Origin: Reyranella massiliensis 521
Lineage (GTDB): Bacteria; Pseudomonadota; Alphaproteobacteria; Reyranellales; Reyranellaceae
NCBI RefSeq assembly: GCF_000312425.1
Contig: NZ_HE997181.1
Span: forward strand, 9,002 to 73,001
Direction: 5' to 3'
DNA: 64,000 nucleotides
Positions 26,439 to 36,550 of this stretch are shown here, piece after piece. The notes below the pieces were generated by a model that had not been told where the DNA came from, searched no databases, and was given only the letters and a program-made list of their open reading frames with translations. The position numbers were made by a program, and so were the translations under genes. How positions within the stretch are numbered: position 1 is the first letter of the stretch; every line of letters begins with the position of its first letter.

Positions 26439-27311
26439 TCAGGTACCGTGCCGCTCCTGGCTGCTGACCAGAAAATCAAACACCCGCTGCGACTGATCCG
26501 GCAGGAAGTGATACCCTTCCTCGATGAAGCAGATCTCGGCATGCGGCGCATGCTGCTTGAGCCGAGCGCGGGTGTCATAGGAGTCGATGAGCGCATCGCG
26601 CCCTCCCGCAATCGCGAGGATCGGCATTGCGAATGCTTCTAACGCCGCATCGCTGAGCCGTGGAATTTTGATGGTCCGCGGCTTGATCGCGCGACCGATG
26701 CTGGCCATGAGGCCGGAGATCGCCGCAAGATCGGCCGGCAGTTGTTCCGGCGCCGGCCCGAACACCTTTTCAAGGATCTTGCGCTTTCCCCAGGCCCCCA
26801 GCAGCAGATACGGTGCGACGGCGAGGAGGAAGTTCTTCTGCCTTCCGATGCCCGCGGGACAGATGAGTGCCAGCGCCGAGGCTCGTGACGGTCGTCGCAT
26901 GGCATAGTCGAGTGCCAGCCAACCGCCGAGCGATGTGCCGATCAGTGCCGCTTGGCCAAGCCCTAGCCCGGCGAAGACGTCGTCGAGCCATGTCGCATGG
27001 GAGTCGCCGATGAGCGGCGGCCTCACCCGGGCGCTGAAGCCCGCCTCGCCGATCATATCGACGGCGTAAAGCCGGAAGCGACTCGACCAGAGCGCGACAT
27101 CCGGCAACCAGGCGGCATTGTTCGCCTGAGCGCCGTGCAGCAGCAGCACCGGAGGCGCCGTCTCGGGACCGCATGCGAGGACGAATGTCGCGCCTTGCGA
27201 GGTCGGCAGTTCAATCTCTTGCCTCGGCACGGGCCAGTGGCCGAGCACGGCGCGGTACTCCTGCAAGACTTCCGCCGCATCGGCCTCGCTGCGAAAGACA
27301 GCGTCGCTCAT
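26439..27311 (-). CDS. Alpha/beta-fold hydrolase
   Basis: A 290-residue hydrolase with the oxyanion region LLLHGAQANNAAW, the nucleophile elbow GTSLGGW, the acid in AGGRDALID and the catalytic His in EEGYHFLPDQ. It is a complete triad with a short lid. The start overlaps the stop of the HTH regulator gene by four bases (ATGA), so the two are translationally coupled. The substrate cannot be inferred. Confidence 0.88.
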   Translation of the reverse strand: MSDAVFRSEADAAEVLQEYRAVLGHWPVPRQEIELPTSQGATFVLACGPETAPPVLLLHGAQANNAAWLPDVALWSSRFRLYAVDMIGEAGFSARVRPPLIGDSHATWLDDVFAGLGLGQAALIGTSLGGWLALDYAMRRPSRASALALICPAGIGRQKNFLLAVAPYLLLGAWGKRKILEKVFGPAPEQLPADLAAISGLMASIGRAIKPRTIKIPRLSDAALEAFAMPILAIAGGRDALIDSYDTRARLKQHAPHAEICFIEEGYHFLPDQSQRVFDFLVSSQERHGT

Positions 27312-27730
27312 CGCGACAGTCCCAACTGCAACTCGATAAGCTCGAGCAGTCTTGCTGCGTCGGACGGAGCGGCGATGAGCACGATCTTCAGATTGCCGCT
27401 GGTCGGATCGAAGGCCGTGTTGAGATGCAGTGGTCTGGTCTCGGCATCGCCGCCCAGGGCCGCGGCCCCGAGGAAGTTCGTCATGCGCTCGGCCGCATCT
27501 ATAGCCAAGGCCGGAACCTCGACGATTACGGTCGCGCGGACATCGCGAGGAGGAGGTGTGCGTCCGCTCGCCATACCGGCGAAAGCGTCCAGCTTGGAAC
27601 GGTCGATGCGATAGGCCTTGCCGATCCGCGTTGCCGGGAGGCGGCCTTCCCGGATGTAGCGGAGGACGGTCTTGGGGTGGAGCTTCAGCTCCTCTGCGGC
27701 TTGTTCGACCGTCATGAGCATGTTCGACAT
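27308..27730 (-). CDS. Excisionase/MerR-type helix-turn-helix regulator
   Basis: A 140-residue protein. Residues 5-50 form a helix_turn_helix_17-type winged domain (MTVEQAAEELKLHPKTVLRYIREGRLPATRIGKAYRI). The remaining ~85 residues (VIVEVPALAIDAAERM to LIELQLGLS) look like a small regulatory or dimerisation domain. A perfect 11-bp inverted repeat lies directly upstream, between this gene and the divergent YqeY-like gene, so it probably regulates both. It is coupled to the hydrolase gene. Confidence 0.8.
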   Translation of the reverse strand: MSNMLMTVEQAAEELKLHPKTVLRYIREGRLPATRIGKAYRIDRSKLDAFAGMASGRTPPPRDVRATVIVEVPALAIDAAERMTNFLGAAALGGDAETRPLHLNTAFDPTSGNLKIVLIAAPSDAARLLELIELQLGLSR

Positions 27731-27745
27731 GGAGGATATTCCTAA

Positions 27746-27797
27746 ATATTACCTATATGGTCTTATGGAGGAGTGTATAGGGAATAATAGGTAATAT
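27746..27797. promoter_or_regulatory. 11-bp inverted repeat, likely operator of the HTH regulator
   Basis: ATATTACCTAT at 27746-27756 and its exact reverse complement ATAGGTAATAT at 27787-27797 face each other across 30 bases. The right arm overlaps the ATG of the YqeY-like gene (27796-27798); the left arm lies 16 bases before the HTH gene start. A bound regulator could repress both directions. The region is AT-rich against the local high GC. Confidence 0.65.
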
Positions 27798-28176
27798 GAA
27801 AGGATCTGCAAGTTCTACGGCTGAGAATGCGGGCGCGGCGATGAAGGCCCAGCTTCGTTGCGACCTGCGCACCGCCATGAGGCGGGGCGACAAAGGCGAA
27901 ACCGCACTGCTTCGAGAGCTGGTTGCCGCGCTCGACAACGCCGAAGCAGTGCCGCTCCGACAGGAGCGTCCATCGGTCGACCGCCATGCCTTCGGCGATG
28001 GATCGGCCGAAGGCGAGCGCCGGGTCCTCACTCGGAGAGATGTGCATGCCCTGATGCTGGGCGAGATGAAGGCGCGTCTAGAGGCGGCCGCCGAGTTCGC
28101 ACGATTAGGCGCAGAAGCACGTTCCATTGCGCTCGACGCGGAGATCGAAATCTTGCGGCGCTACGTTCTCAAGTAG
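27796..28176 (+). CDS. GatB/YqeY-domain-like protein
   Basis: A 126-residue protein resembling the N-terminal helical part of YqeY (MKAQLRCDLRTAMRRGDKGETALLRELVAALDNAEAVP, then VLTRRDVHALMLGEMKARLEAAAEFARLG). YqeY proteins share a domain with the GatB amidotransferase subunit and may bind tRNA, but this one is shorter and its function is unknown. Its start codon is embedded in the inverted repeat at 27746-27797, so expression is likely controlled by the divergent HTH regulator. Confidence 0.65.
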   Translation: MKGSASSTAENAGAAMKAQLRCDLRTAMRRGDKGETALLRELVAALDNAEAVPLRQERPSVDRHAFGDGSAEGERRVLTRRDVHALMLGEMKARLEAAAEFARLGAEARSIALDAEIEILRRYVLK

Positions 28177-28292
28177 GTATGGCTACTACACGTCGGTACT
28201 GACCGGCCGGAGCCCGATCCAGGGCTTGATCGCCGATCGCGGCGACGGTGCTAACCGTCCGCCGCCTCGCGCTTTTCTCCGGAGGCACGCCG

Positions 28293-29267
28293 CTACTCCG
28301 GTTTGAGCAGCCCCTTCTTGGCGAGGTCGCCGATGCCGGCTTCCTCGATCTTGAGGGCCGCGGCGAACGCTTCAGGAGTCGAGGGTCGCACGCTGGCGCC
28401 GAGTTCCACCAGTCTCTGCTTCACGGTCGCATCGTCGAGGGCCGTGACCATGGCTGCGTTCAGGGCGGCAATCACTGGCTGAGGCGTGCCGGTGCGCACG
28501 AAGATGCCCAAGGTCGTGCCGCCATCGAACGGTGTGCAGCCGGTTTCAGCCAACGTGGGCACGTTGGGCAACTCAGGAATGCGCTTCTCCCCGATGACGA
28601 CGATTGCGCGCAGCTTTCCCGACTGGATGTGCGGTAGCGAACTCGTGAGCTGGTCGACATAGGCGTCGATCTGGCTGGCCAGCACGTCGTTCAGGCCAAC
28701 GCCTGAGCCGCGATAGGGCACGACGCTGAAGCTCACCTTCTCGTTCTCCTGCAGGCGCAGGATGTCGATATGGTTGGGCGTACCGTTGCCGGCGTGGCCG
28801 AGGCTGATCGTGCCCGGCTTGGCCTTGGCTGCCGCCAACAGGGCAGGCCAGTCGGCGAAGCGACTGGTCGCCGGCACCACGACGATCATCGGGACCGTGC
28901 TCAACATGCCGACTGGTGCGAAGGATGGGATCATCGAAGGCCTGCCGGCCATCAATGGCGAGACGTAGAGCGGGCCGAAGGCGCTGATGACCATCGTATA
29001 GCCGTCGGCCGGTGCCTGGAGGACCAGCTCCTGGCCAACGACGCCGCCTGCGCCCGGTCGATTGTCGACGACCACGAGCTGCCCGAACTTTCGCGACATG
29101 CCTTCGCCCACAAGGCGCGCGGTGACATCGGCATTGCCGCCGGCGGCGAAGGGGACGATGAAGCGGACCGGCTTCGATGGGAAGGATTGCGCCCAGGTGC
29201 GCGCGCCGGTGAGCGTTGTCGTCGTTGCCGCAAGACCAGCCAGGAACGTCCGCCGCTTGGATGTCAC
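28293..29267 (-). CDS. Bug-family tripartite tricarboxylate transporter receptor (TctC-like)
   Basis: A 324-residue periplasmic binding protein starting at a GTG (29267) in front of a twin-arginine signal (TSKRRTFLAGLAATTTTL). Bug signatures are visible: KPVRFIVPFAAGGNADVTARL, NRPGAGGVVG, PADGYTMVIS, VPYRGSG and PNVPTLAETG. These proteins bind carboxylates or similar small ligands. No TctA/TctB membrane genes are nearby. It is one of three such receptors in this window. Confidence 0.9.
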   Translation of the reverse strand: MTSKRRTFLAGLAATTTTLTGARTWAQSFPSKPVRFIVPFAAGGNADVTARLVGEGMSRKFGQLVVVDNRPGAGGVVGQELVLQAPADGYTMVISAFGPLYVSPLMAGRPSMIPSFAPVGMLSTVPMIVVVPATSRFADWPALLAAAKAKPGTISLGHAGNGTPNHIDILRLQENEKVSFSVVPYRGSGVGLNDVLASQIDAYVDQLTSSLPHIQSGKLRAIVVIGEKRIPELPNVPTLAETGCTPFDGGTTLGIFVRTGTPQPVIAALNAAMVTALDDATVKQRLVELGASVRPSTPEAFAAALKIEEAGIGDLAKKGLLKPE

Positions 29268-29349
29268 GATGTTTTCTCCGTCATGCTTCTGCCTGCGCCT
29301 TCTACGGGCGTGCGGCAAAAGCATCGGATCGGAGTTGTCGGGACGCCAA

Positions 29350-30462
29350 TCAAATCGGGTTGGCTCTTTCGCGGCCCGGAAGGCCGGCGGCCTCGGCCGG
29401 GATCAGTTCGGCGCGCTGTTTGGGCAAGGCGCCGGGGTGCTGCTCCTGCAGGAAGGCGATCAGCTTTTCACGCACCTCGCAGCGCAGGTCCCAGGCTTCA
29501 GGTGACGTTCGGGCGCTCACCAGGGCACGAAGCTGAAGGGCGCGCTCGCTGCTGTCGACAACTTGTAGATTGACGACCTGGCCATCCCACAGTCGCGACG
29601 CCTGCACCAGCTCCTCGAGCTTGGCGCGGATGCGGGTGACCGGCACCGTATAGTCGACCCAGAGCATCACCGAGCCGATGAGGTCGGAGGATTGGCGCGT
29701 CCAGTTCTGGAAGGGGCGGTCGAGGAAGTAAGAGAGGGGCACCACCATGCGACGCCAGTCCCAGATCTTGATGACGACATAGGTGCTGGTGATTTCTTCG
29801 ACCCAGCCCCATTCGTTCTCGACGATGACGGCATCGCCGATGCGGATCGGCTGGGTGATGGCGATCTGGATGCCGGCGAAGAGATTGGTGAGCAACGGTC
29901 GCGCCGCGAGACCGACAACGAGGCCGGCCGCGCCGGCGGAGGCGATGAGGCTTACGCCGTACTGCTTCACCGATTCGAACGTCATCAGGGCCGCCGCGAC
30001 GGTGACCAGCACCACGACCGTCGAAGCGACCCGGCGCAGCACGCGGATCTGGGTCAGGTGCTTGCGGCCGAGCGGATCGCCGCTGAAATCGATGCCGGGG
30101 CGACGCAGATAGTAGTCGGAGGCGAGGGTGATGGCGGCCGTGCAGCTCCATCCGAGCAGGATGATGAATGTCACCACCAACCAATGGCCGATGAAGGCGC
30201 GAGCCTCGCGTTCGAGCGGCACCGCCGGAAGCACGAGCGCGACCGCGAAGGCGGCGAGGCCGACGCGCAGCAGCGGTTGGATGGCTGAGATCAACGAATG
30301 AAGAAACTCGTGGGACTCGGGTACGAGTCGTCGCAGGAGGCGCAACGTGGCGCCGTGCAGAGTTATGGCGAGGGCTGCGGCGGTAACGAGGCAGGCTAAT
30401 GCGATCACCCAGTCAGGCACCCATGTCGAGGTGCTCTCCACCCAATCGATTATTCTTTCCAT
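29350..30462 (-). CDS. MscS-family mechanosensitive channel
   Basis: A 370-residue inner membrane protein with several transmembrane segments, then the MscS pore-lining and beta domain (GLAARPLLTNLFAGIQIAITQPIRIGDAVIVENEWGWVEEITSTYVVIKIWDWRRMVVPLSYF) and a cytoplasmic tail. Such channels release solutes on osmotic downshock. It stands alone between a Bug receptor and the CBS gene, divergent from the latter. Confidence 0.9.
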   Translation of the reverse strand: MERIIDWVESTSTWVPDWVIALACLVTAAALAITLHGATLRLLRRLVPESHEFLHSLISAIQPLLRVGLAAFAVALVLPAVPLEREARAFIGHWLVVTFIILLGWSCTAAITLASDYYLRRPGIDFSGDPLGRKHLTQIRVLRRVASTVVVLVTVAAALMTFESVKQYGVSLIASAGAAGLVVGLAARPLLTNLFAGIQIAITQPIRIGDAVIVENEWGWVEEITSTYVVIKIWDWRRMVVPLSYFLDRPFQNWTRQSSDLIGSVMLWVDYTVPVTRIRAKLEELVQASRLWDGQVVNLQVVDSSERALQLRALVSARTSPEAWDLRCEVREKLIAFLQEQHPGALPKQRAELIPAEAAGLPGRERANPI

Positions 30463-30571
30463 AACAGGATTTAACGTCTCGAAGCGCCGATGGTTCCCGG
30501 ATTCGTGTGCAACCGCTCGTGAAAGGAGGCGTTCCTCGACTGAACCCTCAAATCAATGGAGGAATCTGGCC

Positions 30572-31030
30572 ATGCGAGTAAGTGAAGCCATGACGCGTGA
30601 TGTTTGTGTCGTGCGACCCGACCATACGATCGAGGAAGCCGCGCGCATGATGCTTGCGATCGATGCCGGCTTACTGCCTGTTGGCGCCGATGATCGTCTG
30701 CTGGGCATGATTACCGACCGCGACATCGCGGTACGCGCCATCGCCGAAGGCAAGGGGCCCGCGACTCCGGTGGGTGATGTCATGACGCAGGACGTGAAAT
30801 ACTGTTTCATCGACGAAGATACTGCGCATGTTGCGAAGAACATGGGCGAGCAGCAGCTTCGCCGCCTGCCGGTGGTCGACCGCGACAAGCGACTGGTGGG
30901 AATCCTCTCGCTGGCCGACGTGGCCTCGCACGAAGCGGATGGCCGGCGCGTCGGCAACGCCTATCGCGACATCGCCCAGCCGGGCGGCGAGCACAATCAG
31001 GGCGCCGAAGCCCGCGGCAGAGGCATGTAG
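30572..31030 (+). CDS. CBS-domain protein
   Basis: A 152-residue protein made of two CBS motifs (VSEAMTRDVCVVRPDHTIEEAARMM...MITDRDIAVRAIAEGKG and VGDVMTQDVKYCFIDEDTAHVAKNM...GILSLADVA), a stand-alone Bateman module that usually binds adenine nucleotides. The ATG at 30572 follows a GGAGGAA site. The C-terminal 25 residues are polar and likely disordered. A strong hairpin terminator follows at 31057-31090. The signalling target is unknown. Confidence 0.88.
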   Translation: MRVSEAMTRDVCVVRPDHTIEEAARMMLAIDAGLLPVGADDRLLGMITDRDIAVRAIAEGKGPATPVGDVMTQDVKYCFIDEDTAHVAKNMGEQQLRRLPVVDRDKRLVGILSLADVASHEADGRRVGNAYRDIAQPGGEHNQGAEARGRGM

Positions 31031-31056
31031 CTCTAAGGCAAGGCTACGTAGACGAG

Positions 31057-31090
31057 GGCGGTCGCCGGGTGGGCCCGACGACCGCCTTTT
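31057..31090 (+). terminator. Rho-independent terminator after the CBS gene
   Basis: GGCGGTCG (31057-31064) pairs with CGACCGCC (31079-31086) across a 14-base GC-rich loop and is followed by TTTT. It ends transcription from the CBS gene and, on the other strand, lies just past the end of the CusF-like gene at 31097. Confidence 0.6.
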
Positions 31091-31096
31091 GCATTT

Positions 31097-31480
31097 TCAG
31101 TTGCTGTTTTCCAGACGGATGACGATGTAGCGCCGGCCGTCGCGCTCCACGTCGAAGCGGACCTTGTCGCCGGCGCTGAGCCCTCTCAGGGCCACGTCCT
31201 GGGCGACGTCGAAGATGCGCGTACCGCCTTCGAGGAACTGCTCGGGGACCGGTCGGTACTCGAGGGTGATTTGGTTACGCGCCGCGTCGACGGCGACGAC
31301 CTTGCCGCGCACCAGTCGCTCGTCCGTTGCCGCAGCCGCCGTATCGCTGTCGGCGGAATCGCCGAAGAAGCCGGGCTGCGTCGCCGATGCCGATAGCGAC
31401 ATCGCGTGCGGCGGGCCGAGCAATGCGACGAGCGTGAACATCCCAAGGAGGAACGCGCGGGGGCTGAAGGTACTGATCAT
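31097..31480 (-). CDS. Exported CusF-fold-like protein lacking metal ligands
   Basis: A 127-residue exported protein. The ATG at 31480 gives a signal peptide-like N-terminus (STFSPRAFLLGMFTLVALLG). The C-terminal 75 residues (VRGKVVAVDAARNQITLEYRPVP...VAQDVALRGLSAGDKVRFDV) follow the small beta-barrel pattern of CusF-type copper chaperones, but the usual His, Trp and two Met ligands are absent (Tyr and Arg-Ile-Phe instead). It is probably a periplasmic OB-like protein of unknown role rather than a copper carrier. Confidence 0.6.
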   Translation of the reverse strand: MISTFSPRAFLLGMFTLVALLGPPHAMSLSASATQPGFFGDSADSDTAAAATDERLVRGKVVAVDAARNQITLEYRPVPEQFLEGGTRIFDVAQDVALRGLSAGDKVRFDVERDGRRYIVIRLENSN

Positions 31481-31845
31481 GATCTTTCTCCGGCGCAGCA
31501 TTTGGGAAGCGGGCCGGTCAATTGCCAGAGCTGATGCTGTGCTCGGATGTCAAAAAGATGACCGCGCGATGCCTGCGCCTTCGAGCGCGTGATCTTGGTC
31601 GGCAAGCCACCGGATCGAGCAGTCGGACAAGCGGCGCTGCAGAGCTGCTCGTCATCACGCCGATGGATCACGTTATTCCCGTGAAGGCAGTGCTTGCAGT
31701 GGGCTGCAGCGCGCCGTCATCGCGATCGGTGATCGTCGACCGATCATCGACGCCCTCGCGCCGTTCGGGCCTCGCAACTCAATAGATGCTCGCGAACTTG
31801 TGAGGCCCGTTACTCCTCGACCTGCAGCCGCGGAGCGGCGACCGC
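31481..31845. other. 365-base stretch without a convincing gene
   Basis: It lies between the CusF-like gene start and the end of the pterin dehydratase gene. One 87-codon plus-strand frame (31522-31785) is open, but it has no recognisable domain or conserved pattern, no good ribosome site, and an atypical Ser/Arg-rich composition. I see no RNA gene, long repeat or terminator in it; it presumably holds the promoter of the CusF-like gene. Confidence 0.5.
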
Positions 31846-32133
31846 TCAGGCGGCGGCGTCGATCACCTTGGCCAGCACAATGTCTTTCTCCGAGAGTCCG
31901 CCGGCATCGTGGGTGGAGAGGACGATCTCGACCCGGTTGTAGACGTTGGACCATTCGGGGTGGTGGTCGGCCTTCTCGGCGGCCAGCGCCACGCGGGTCA
32001 TGAATCCCCAGGCCGCGTTGAAGTCGGCGAACTTGAAGCTCTTCTGGATGGCGTCGCGGCCCGGGACTTCCTTCCAGTCCTTCAGCGTGGCGAGGGCCGT
32101 TTTGCGGGCATCGCCAGTCAGTTTGTCGGTCAT
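31846..32133 (-). CDS. phhB: 4a-hydroxytetrahydrobiopterin dehydratase
   Basis: A 95-residue pterin-4a-carbinolamine dehydratase. It has the family core [52 protein letters not shown], with the paired active-site histidines HHPEW and the later STHD. It regenerates quinonoid dihydrobiopterin after aromatic amino acid hydroxylation. The ATG at 32133 is used, not an upstream frame extension. No phenylalanine hydroxylase gene is in the window. Confidence 0.92.
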   Translation of the reverse strand: MTDKLTGDARKTALATLKDWKEVPGRDAIQKSFKFADFNAAWGFMTRVALAAEKADHHPEWSNVYNRVEIVLSTHDAGGLSEKDIVLAKVIDAAA

Positions 32134-32213
32134 GTGCGTTCTCCTGATATGGCGCGAAGCTTGCCTCATTCCCGGTGGGCAGCCTAGGGTTGGCCAACCA
32201 ACAGGAGGTTTCC

Positions 32214-33737
32214 GTGAATTCGTTACGTCGAACTCTGCTTCTCGCTGCCGCGTCGTTTGCGGTGGCCGCGCCTGCGTCGGCGCAAAAGGCCGCCGATACG
32301 CTGCGCATCATCTTCACCGACGCGGTGCCCAACGTCGACATGTACTTCAACAGCCAGCGCACCGGCCTGATCCTGGCGCATCAGGCCTGGGACATGCTGG
32401 TCCATCGCGATCCCTCGACCTTCGAGATCAAGCCGGCGCTCGCCACCGACTGGAAGTTCGTCGGCGACACGGCGCTCGACCTCACCATCCGCCAGGGCGT
32501 GAAGTTCCACGACGGCAGCACGCTCTCGCCGGACGACGTGGTCTACACCATCAACATGGCGGCCAATCCCGACAACAAGCTGGCGACGCCGTCGAACTAT
32601 GCCTGGATCGACAAGGCCGAGAAGACCGGCGACTGGACCGTGCGCATCCACATGAAGCGGCCGACGCCGGCGGCGCTCGAATATCTCGCCATGGTGACGC
32701 CGATCCATCCCAAGGCCTATCGCGAGAAGGTCGGCCCCGAAGGCTTCGCTGCCAAGCCGGTCGGCGCCGGCCCCTACAAGATCGTCAAGAACGAGCAGGC
32801 CAAGGAAATCGTCTTCGAGCGCTTCGACGACTATTGGGCGGGCTCACCCAAGGGCAAGCCGGCGATCAAGAAGCTGCATGTGCGCTTCGTGCCCGATCTT
32901 GCCACCAGCATGACCGAGCTGCTCGCCCAGCGCACCGACTGGATCTGGAACATCAATCCCGACCAGGCCAAGGATGTGAACCGCATGCCGCATCTGCAGG
33001 CAGTGCCGCAGGAGTCCATGCGCATCGGCTATCTCTCGATCGACGCCGCCGGCCGCACCGGCGCCGGCAATCCGCTGACCAACCAGAAGGTGCGGCAGGC
33101 CATCTGGCACGCCATCAACCGTCAGGAGATGGCCGAGAAGCTGGTGCAGAATGGCAGCCGCGTGCCGCCGGCACCCTGCTTCCCGACCCAGTTCGGTTGC
33201 GACGCCGATGCTGCGGTGAAGTACGCCTACGATCCGGCGAAGGCCAAGGCGCTGCTGGCCGAGGCGGGTTTCCCCAACGGCTTCGACGTCGAGTTCGTGA
33301 CCTACGTCCAGCCGACCACGTGGAGCGCGGCGATCCAGAACTACCTGCAGGCAGTCGGGATCCGGGCCAAGATCTCGCAGCTCCAGGTCGCGGCCGCGAT
33401 CGCCAAGGCGCAGAAGGGCGAGAACCCGCTCTATCACGGTAGCTGGGGCAGCTACTCGATCAACGACGTGTCGGCGATCTTCCCCGTGATGTACGGCGGT
33501 GGCGGCGACGACTATGCACGCGATCCCGAGCTGCAGAAGCTGGTTGCCGACGGCGGTGCGACGGCCGATTCGGCAGTGCGCAAGAAGAACTATTCGGCCG
33601 CGGTCAAGCTGATGACCGAGAAGGCCTACTGGCTGCCGCTGTTCACCTACGTGAACATCTACGCCTTCTCCAAGCAGCTCGAGATGAAGACCTTCCCCGA
33701 CGAGCTGCCGCGTTTCTACTTCGCGAAGTGGAAGTAA
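32214..33737 (+). CDS. Peptide/nickel-type ABC transporter substrate-binding protein
   Basis: A 507-residue SBP_bac_5 protein starting at a GTG (32214) after an ACAGGAGG ribosome site. It has a signal peptide ([23 protein letters not shown]). Family segments include [48 protein letters not shown] and [15 protein letters not shown]. It captures peptides or similar solutes in the periplasm for the importer encoded just downstream on the opposite strand (33750-37462). The convergent arrangement is unusual; its 3' end is 12 bases from the ATPase gene end. Confidence 0.9.
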   Translation: MNSLRRTLLLAAASFAVAAPASAQKAADTLRIIFTDAVPNVDMYFNSQRTGLILAHQAWDMLVHRDPSTFEIKPALATDWKFVGDTALDLTIRQGVKFHDGSTLSPDDVVYTINMAANPDNKLATPSNYAWIDKAEKTGDWTVRIHMKRPTPAALEYLAMVTPIHPKAYREKVGPEGFAAKPVGAGPYKIVKNEQAKEIVFERFDDYWAGSPKGKPAIKKLHVRFVPDLATSMTELLAQRTDWIWNINPDQAKDVNRMPHLQAVPQESMRIGYLSIDAAGRTGAGNPLTNQKVRQAIWHAINRQEMAEKLVQNGSRVPPAPCFPTQFGCDADAAVKYAYDPAKAKALLAEAGFPNGFDVEFVTYVQPTTWSAAIQNYLQAVGIRAKISQLQVAAAIAKAQKGENPLYHGSWGSYSINDVSAIFPVMYGGGGDDYARDPELQKLVADGGATADSAVRKKNYSAAVKLMTEKAYWLPLFTYVNIYAFSKQLEMKTFPDELPRFYFAKWK

Positions 33738-33749
33738 TCGGCACCTGGC

Positions 33750-34717
33750 TCAGGGCACCAGCAAACATTCCACGCCGCCGCCAGGCCTCGGCTTGAGCGG
33801 CGGCGTTTCGTTTGAGCAGCGCGGCTCGGCGATGGGGCAGCGCGGATGGAAGCGGCAGCCCGGCGGGATGTTGGCCGGATCGGGCATGATATCGCCAAGG
33901 CCGACGTCGGGCACGCCGAGACCGGGCTCGGGCGTCAGCACCGATGCGAGCAACGCCTTGGTATAGGGATGCTCGGGCGTACGGAACAGCGTCTCGGTCG
34001 GCTGACGTTCGACGATGCGGCCGAGATACATCACCGCCACCTCGCTCGCGACATGCTCGACGACGGCGAGATTGTGGCTGATGAAGAGATAGGTAAGGCC
34101 GAGATCGCGCCGCAGCTCGCCCAGCAGATTCAGGATCTGAGCCTGCACTGAGACGTCGAGCGCCGAGGTCGGCTCGTCGCAGACCACGATGCGCGGGCGC
34201 AGCACCAGGGCGCGGGCGATCGCCACACGCTGGCGCTGCCCGCCCGACAGTTCCGGCGGCAGGCGCTGACCCATCTCGGCGCGCAGGCCGACGCGTTCCA
34301 GCATCTCGTCGACGCGCTTGGCGATCTCGGCGCGACCGAAGGTGCCTTGCGCGACCAGGGGCATCGCCACGATATCGCGGATCCTGGTGAGCGGATTGAG
34401 CGAGGAGAAGGGGTCCTGGAACACCGGCTGGATCAACCGCGCGCGCGCCTTGCGGTCCATGTCGGTGACACGCTGGCCTTCGACGGCGATGTCGCCGGCC
34501 GTCGGTTCGAGAAGGCCCAGGATCAGACGCGCCAGGGTGGACTTGCCGCAGCCCGACTCGCCCACCACGCCCAGCACGCCACCGGGAGGTACGGCGAAGG
34601 AAACGTCATCCACCGCCACGACGTGGCGGTCGGCGCCGAACATGCCGCCCTTCACCTTGAAGGTGCGACGGACGGCCTTCACTTCGATGGCTGGCAACTG
34701 AGTCGTGGAGGTCGCGC

Positions 34718-34721
<4 letters not shown>
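33750..34721 (-). CDS. Oligopeptide-type ABC transporter ATP-binding protein (second ATPase)
   Basis: A 323-residue DppF/OppF-type ATPase: Walker A GESGCGKST, signature LSGGQRQRVAIARAL, Walker B RIVVCDEPTSALDV, and the C-terminal oligopeptide extension with the four-cysteine pattern (GCRFHPRCPIAEPRC, VECLLVP). Such cysteines can hold an iron-sulfur cluster in this subfamily. It overlaps the first ATPase gene by four bases and is the last gene of the minus-strand operon. Confidence 0.92.
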
Positions 34722-35667
<946 letters not shown>

Positions 35668-35671
<4 letters not shown>

Positions 35672-36534
35672 GTATCCGTCCTGTGCGTGCCGAAGGCGTC
35701 GCGCAGCCCGTCGCCCAGCAGGTTGATGCCGAGCACCAGTACGAAGAGGGCGATGCCGGGGATCACGATCACCCAGGGCGAGAAGAACATGTAGTCCTTG
35801 GCTTCGGCGATCATCAGGCCCCACGAGGGCAATGGCGGCGGCACGCCGAGGCCCAGGAAGGAGAGGGCGGCTTCCAGCAGGATGGCGAGTGCGATCTCCA
35901 GCGTTGCCACCACGACCAGATGGCTCGCGATGTTGGGCAGCACCTCGCGGCTGAGAATGCGGAAGCGCGAGCAGCCGGCGCACCAGGCGGCGGCTACGAA
36001 GTCGAGATTGCGCACCTGCATGGTGGTAGAGCGCGCCACCACGGCGAAGCGGTCCCAGAGCAGGAGGCCGAGCGTGATCACCAGCAGGTGCATGGAGCTG
36101 CCGAGCAGGCCCACGACCGCCAGCGCCACCAGCACGACGGGGATGGAAAGGCGCGTGGTGATGGCGAACAGCACCGCGTCGTCGACCCGGCCGCCCAGGA
36201 AGCCGCCCAGCACGCCGATCGCAATGCCGATCACGGCGGAGACGATGGTGACCGTTACACCGATCAGCATGGAGATGCGGCAGCCGTAGATCAGGCGCGA
36301 GAGATAGTCGCGGCCGAGCTGATCGGTGCCGAGAAGGTGCGCGGGGTCGGTGCCTTCCATCCAGAACGGCACCAGCAGGCGCTTGCCGAGATCCTGCGCG
36401 AAGGGATCGTGGGGGGCGAGCAGCGGCGCGAAGAGGGCGCAGATGGCCGCAATGCCGACAATGACAGCGCCGATCCAGGTGCTGACGCTTTTCCAGCCCC
36501 GTCGGGGGCCTGTCGTGACGGAGACGACGCTCAT
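35668..36534 (-). CDS. Oligopeptide-type ABC transporter permease (DppC-like)
   Basis: A 288-residue membrane protein with about six helices. The family N-terminal segment HDPFAQDLGKRLLVPFWMEGTDPAHLLGTDQLGRDYLSRLIYG and the EAALSFLGLGVPPPLPSWG EAA-loop region are diagnostic of DppC/OppC. It forms the pore with the DppB-like partner, 16 bases upstream, in the inner membrane. Confidence 0.92.
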
Positions 36535-36550
36535 CGCTCTGCTCTCATGA

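Noticed and set aside
31522..31785. 87-codon plus-strand frame in the 365-base gap
   Set aside because: No domain, signal or membrane pattern, poor ribosome site; Ser/Arg-rich as expected for a non-coding GC-rich frame.
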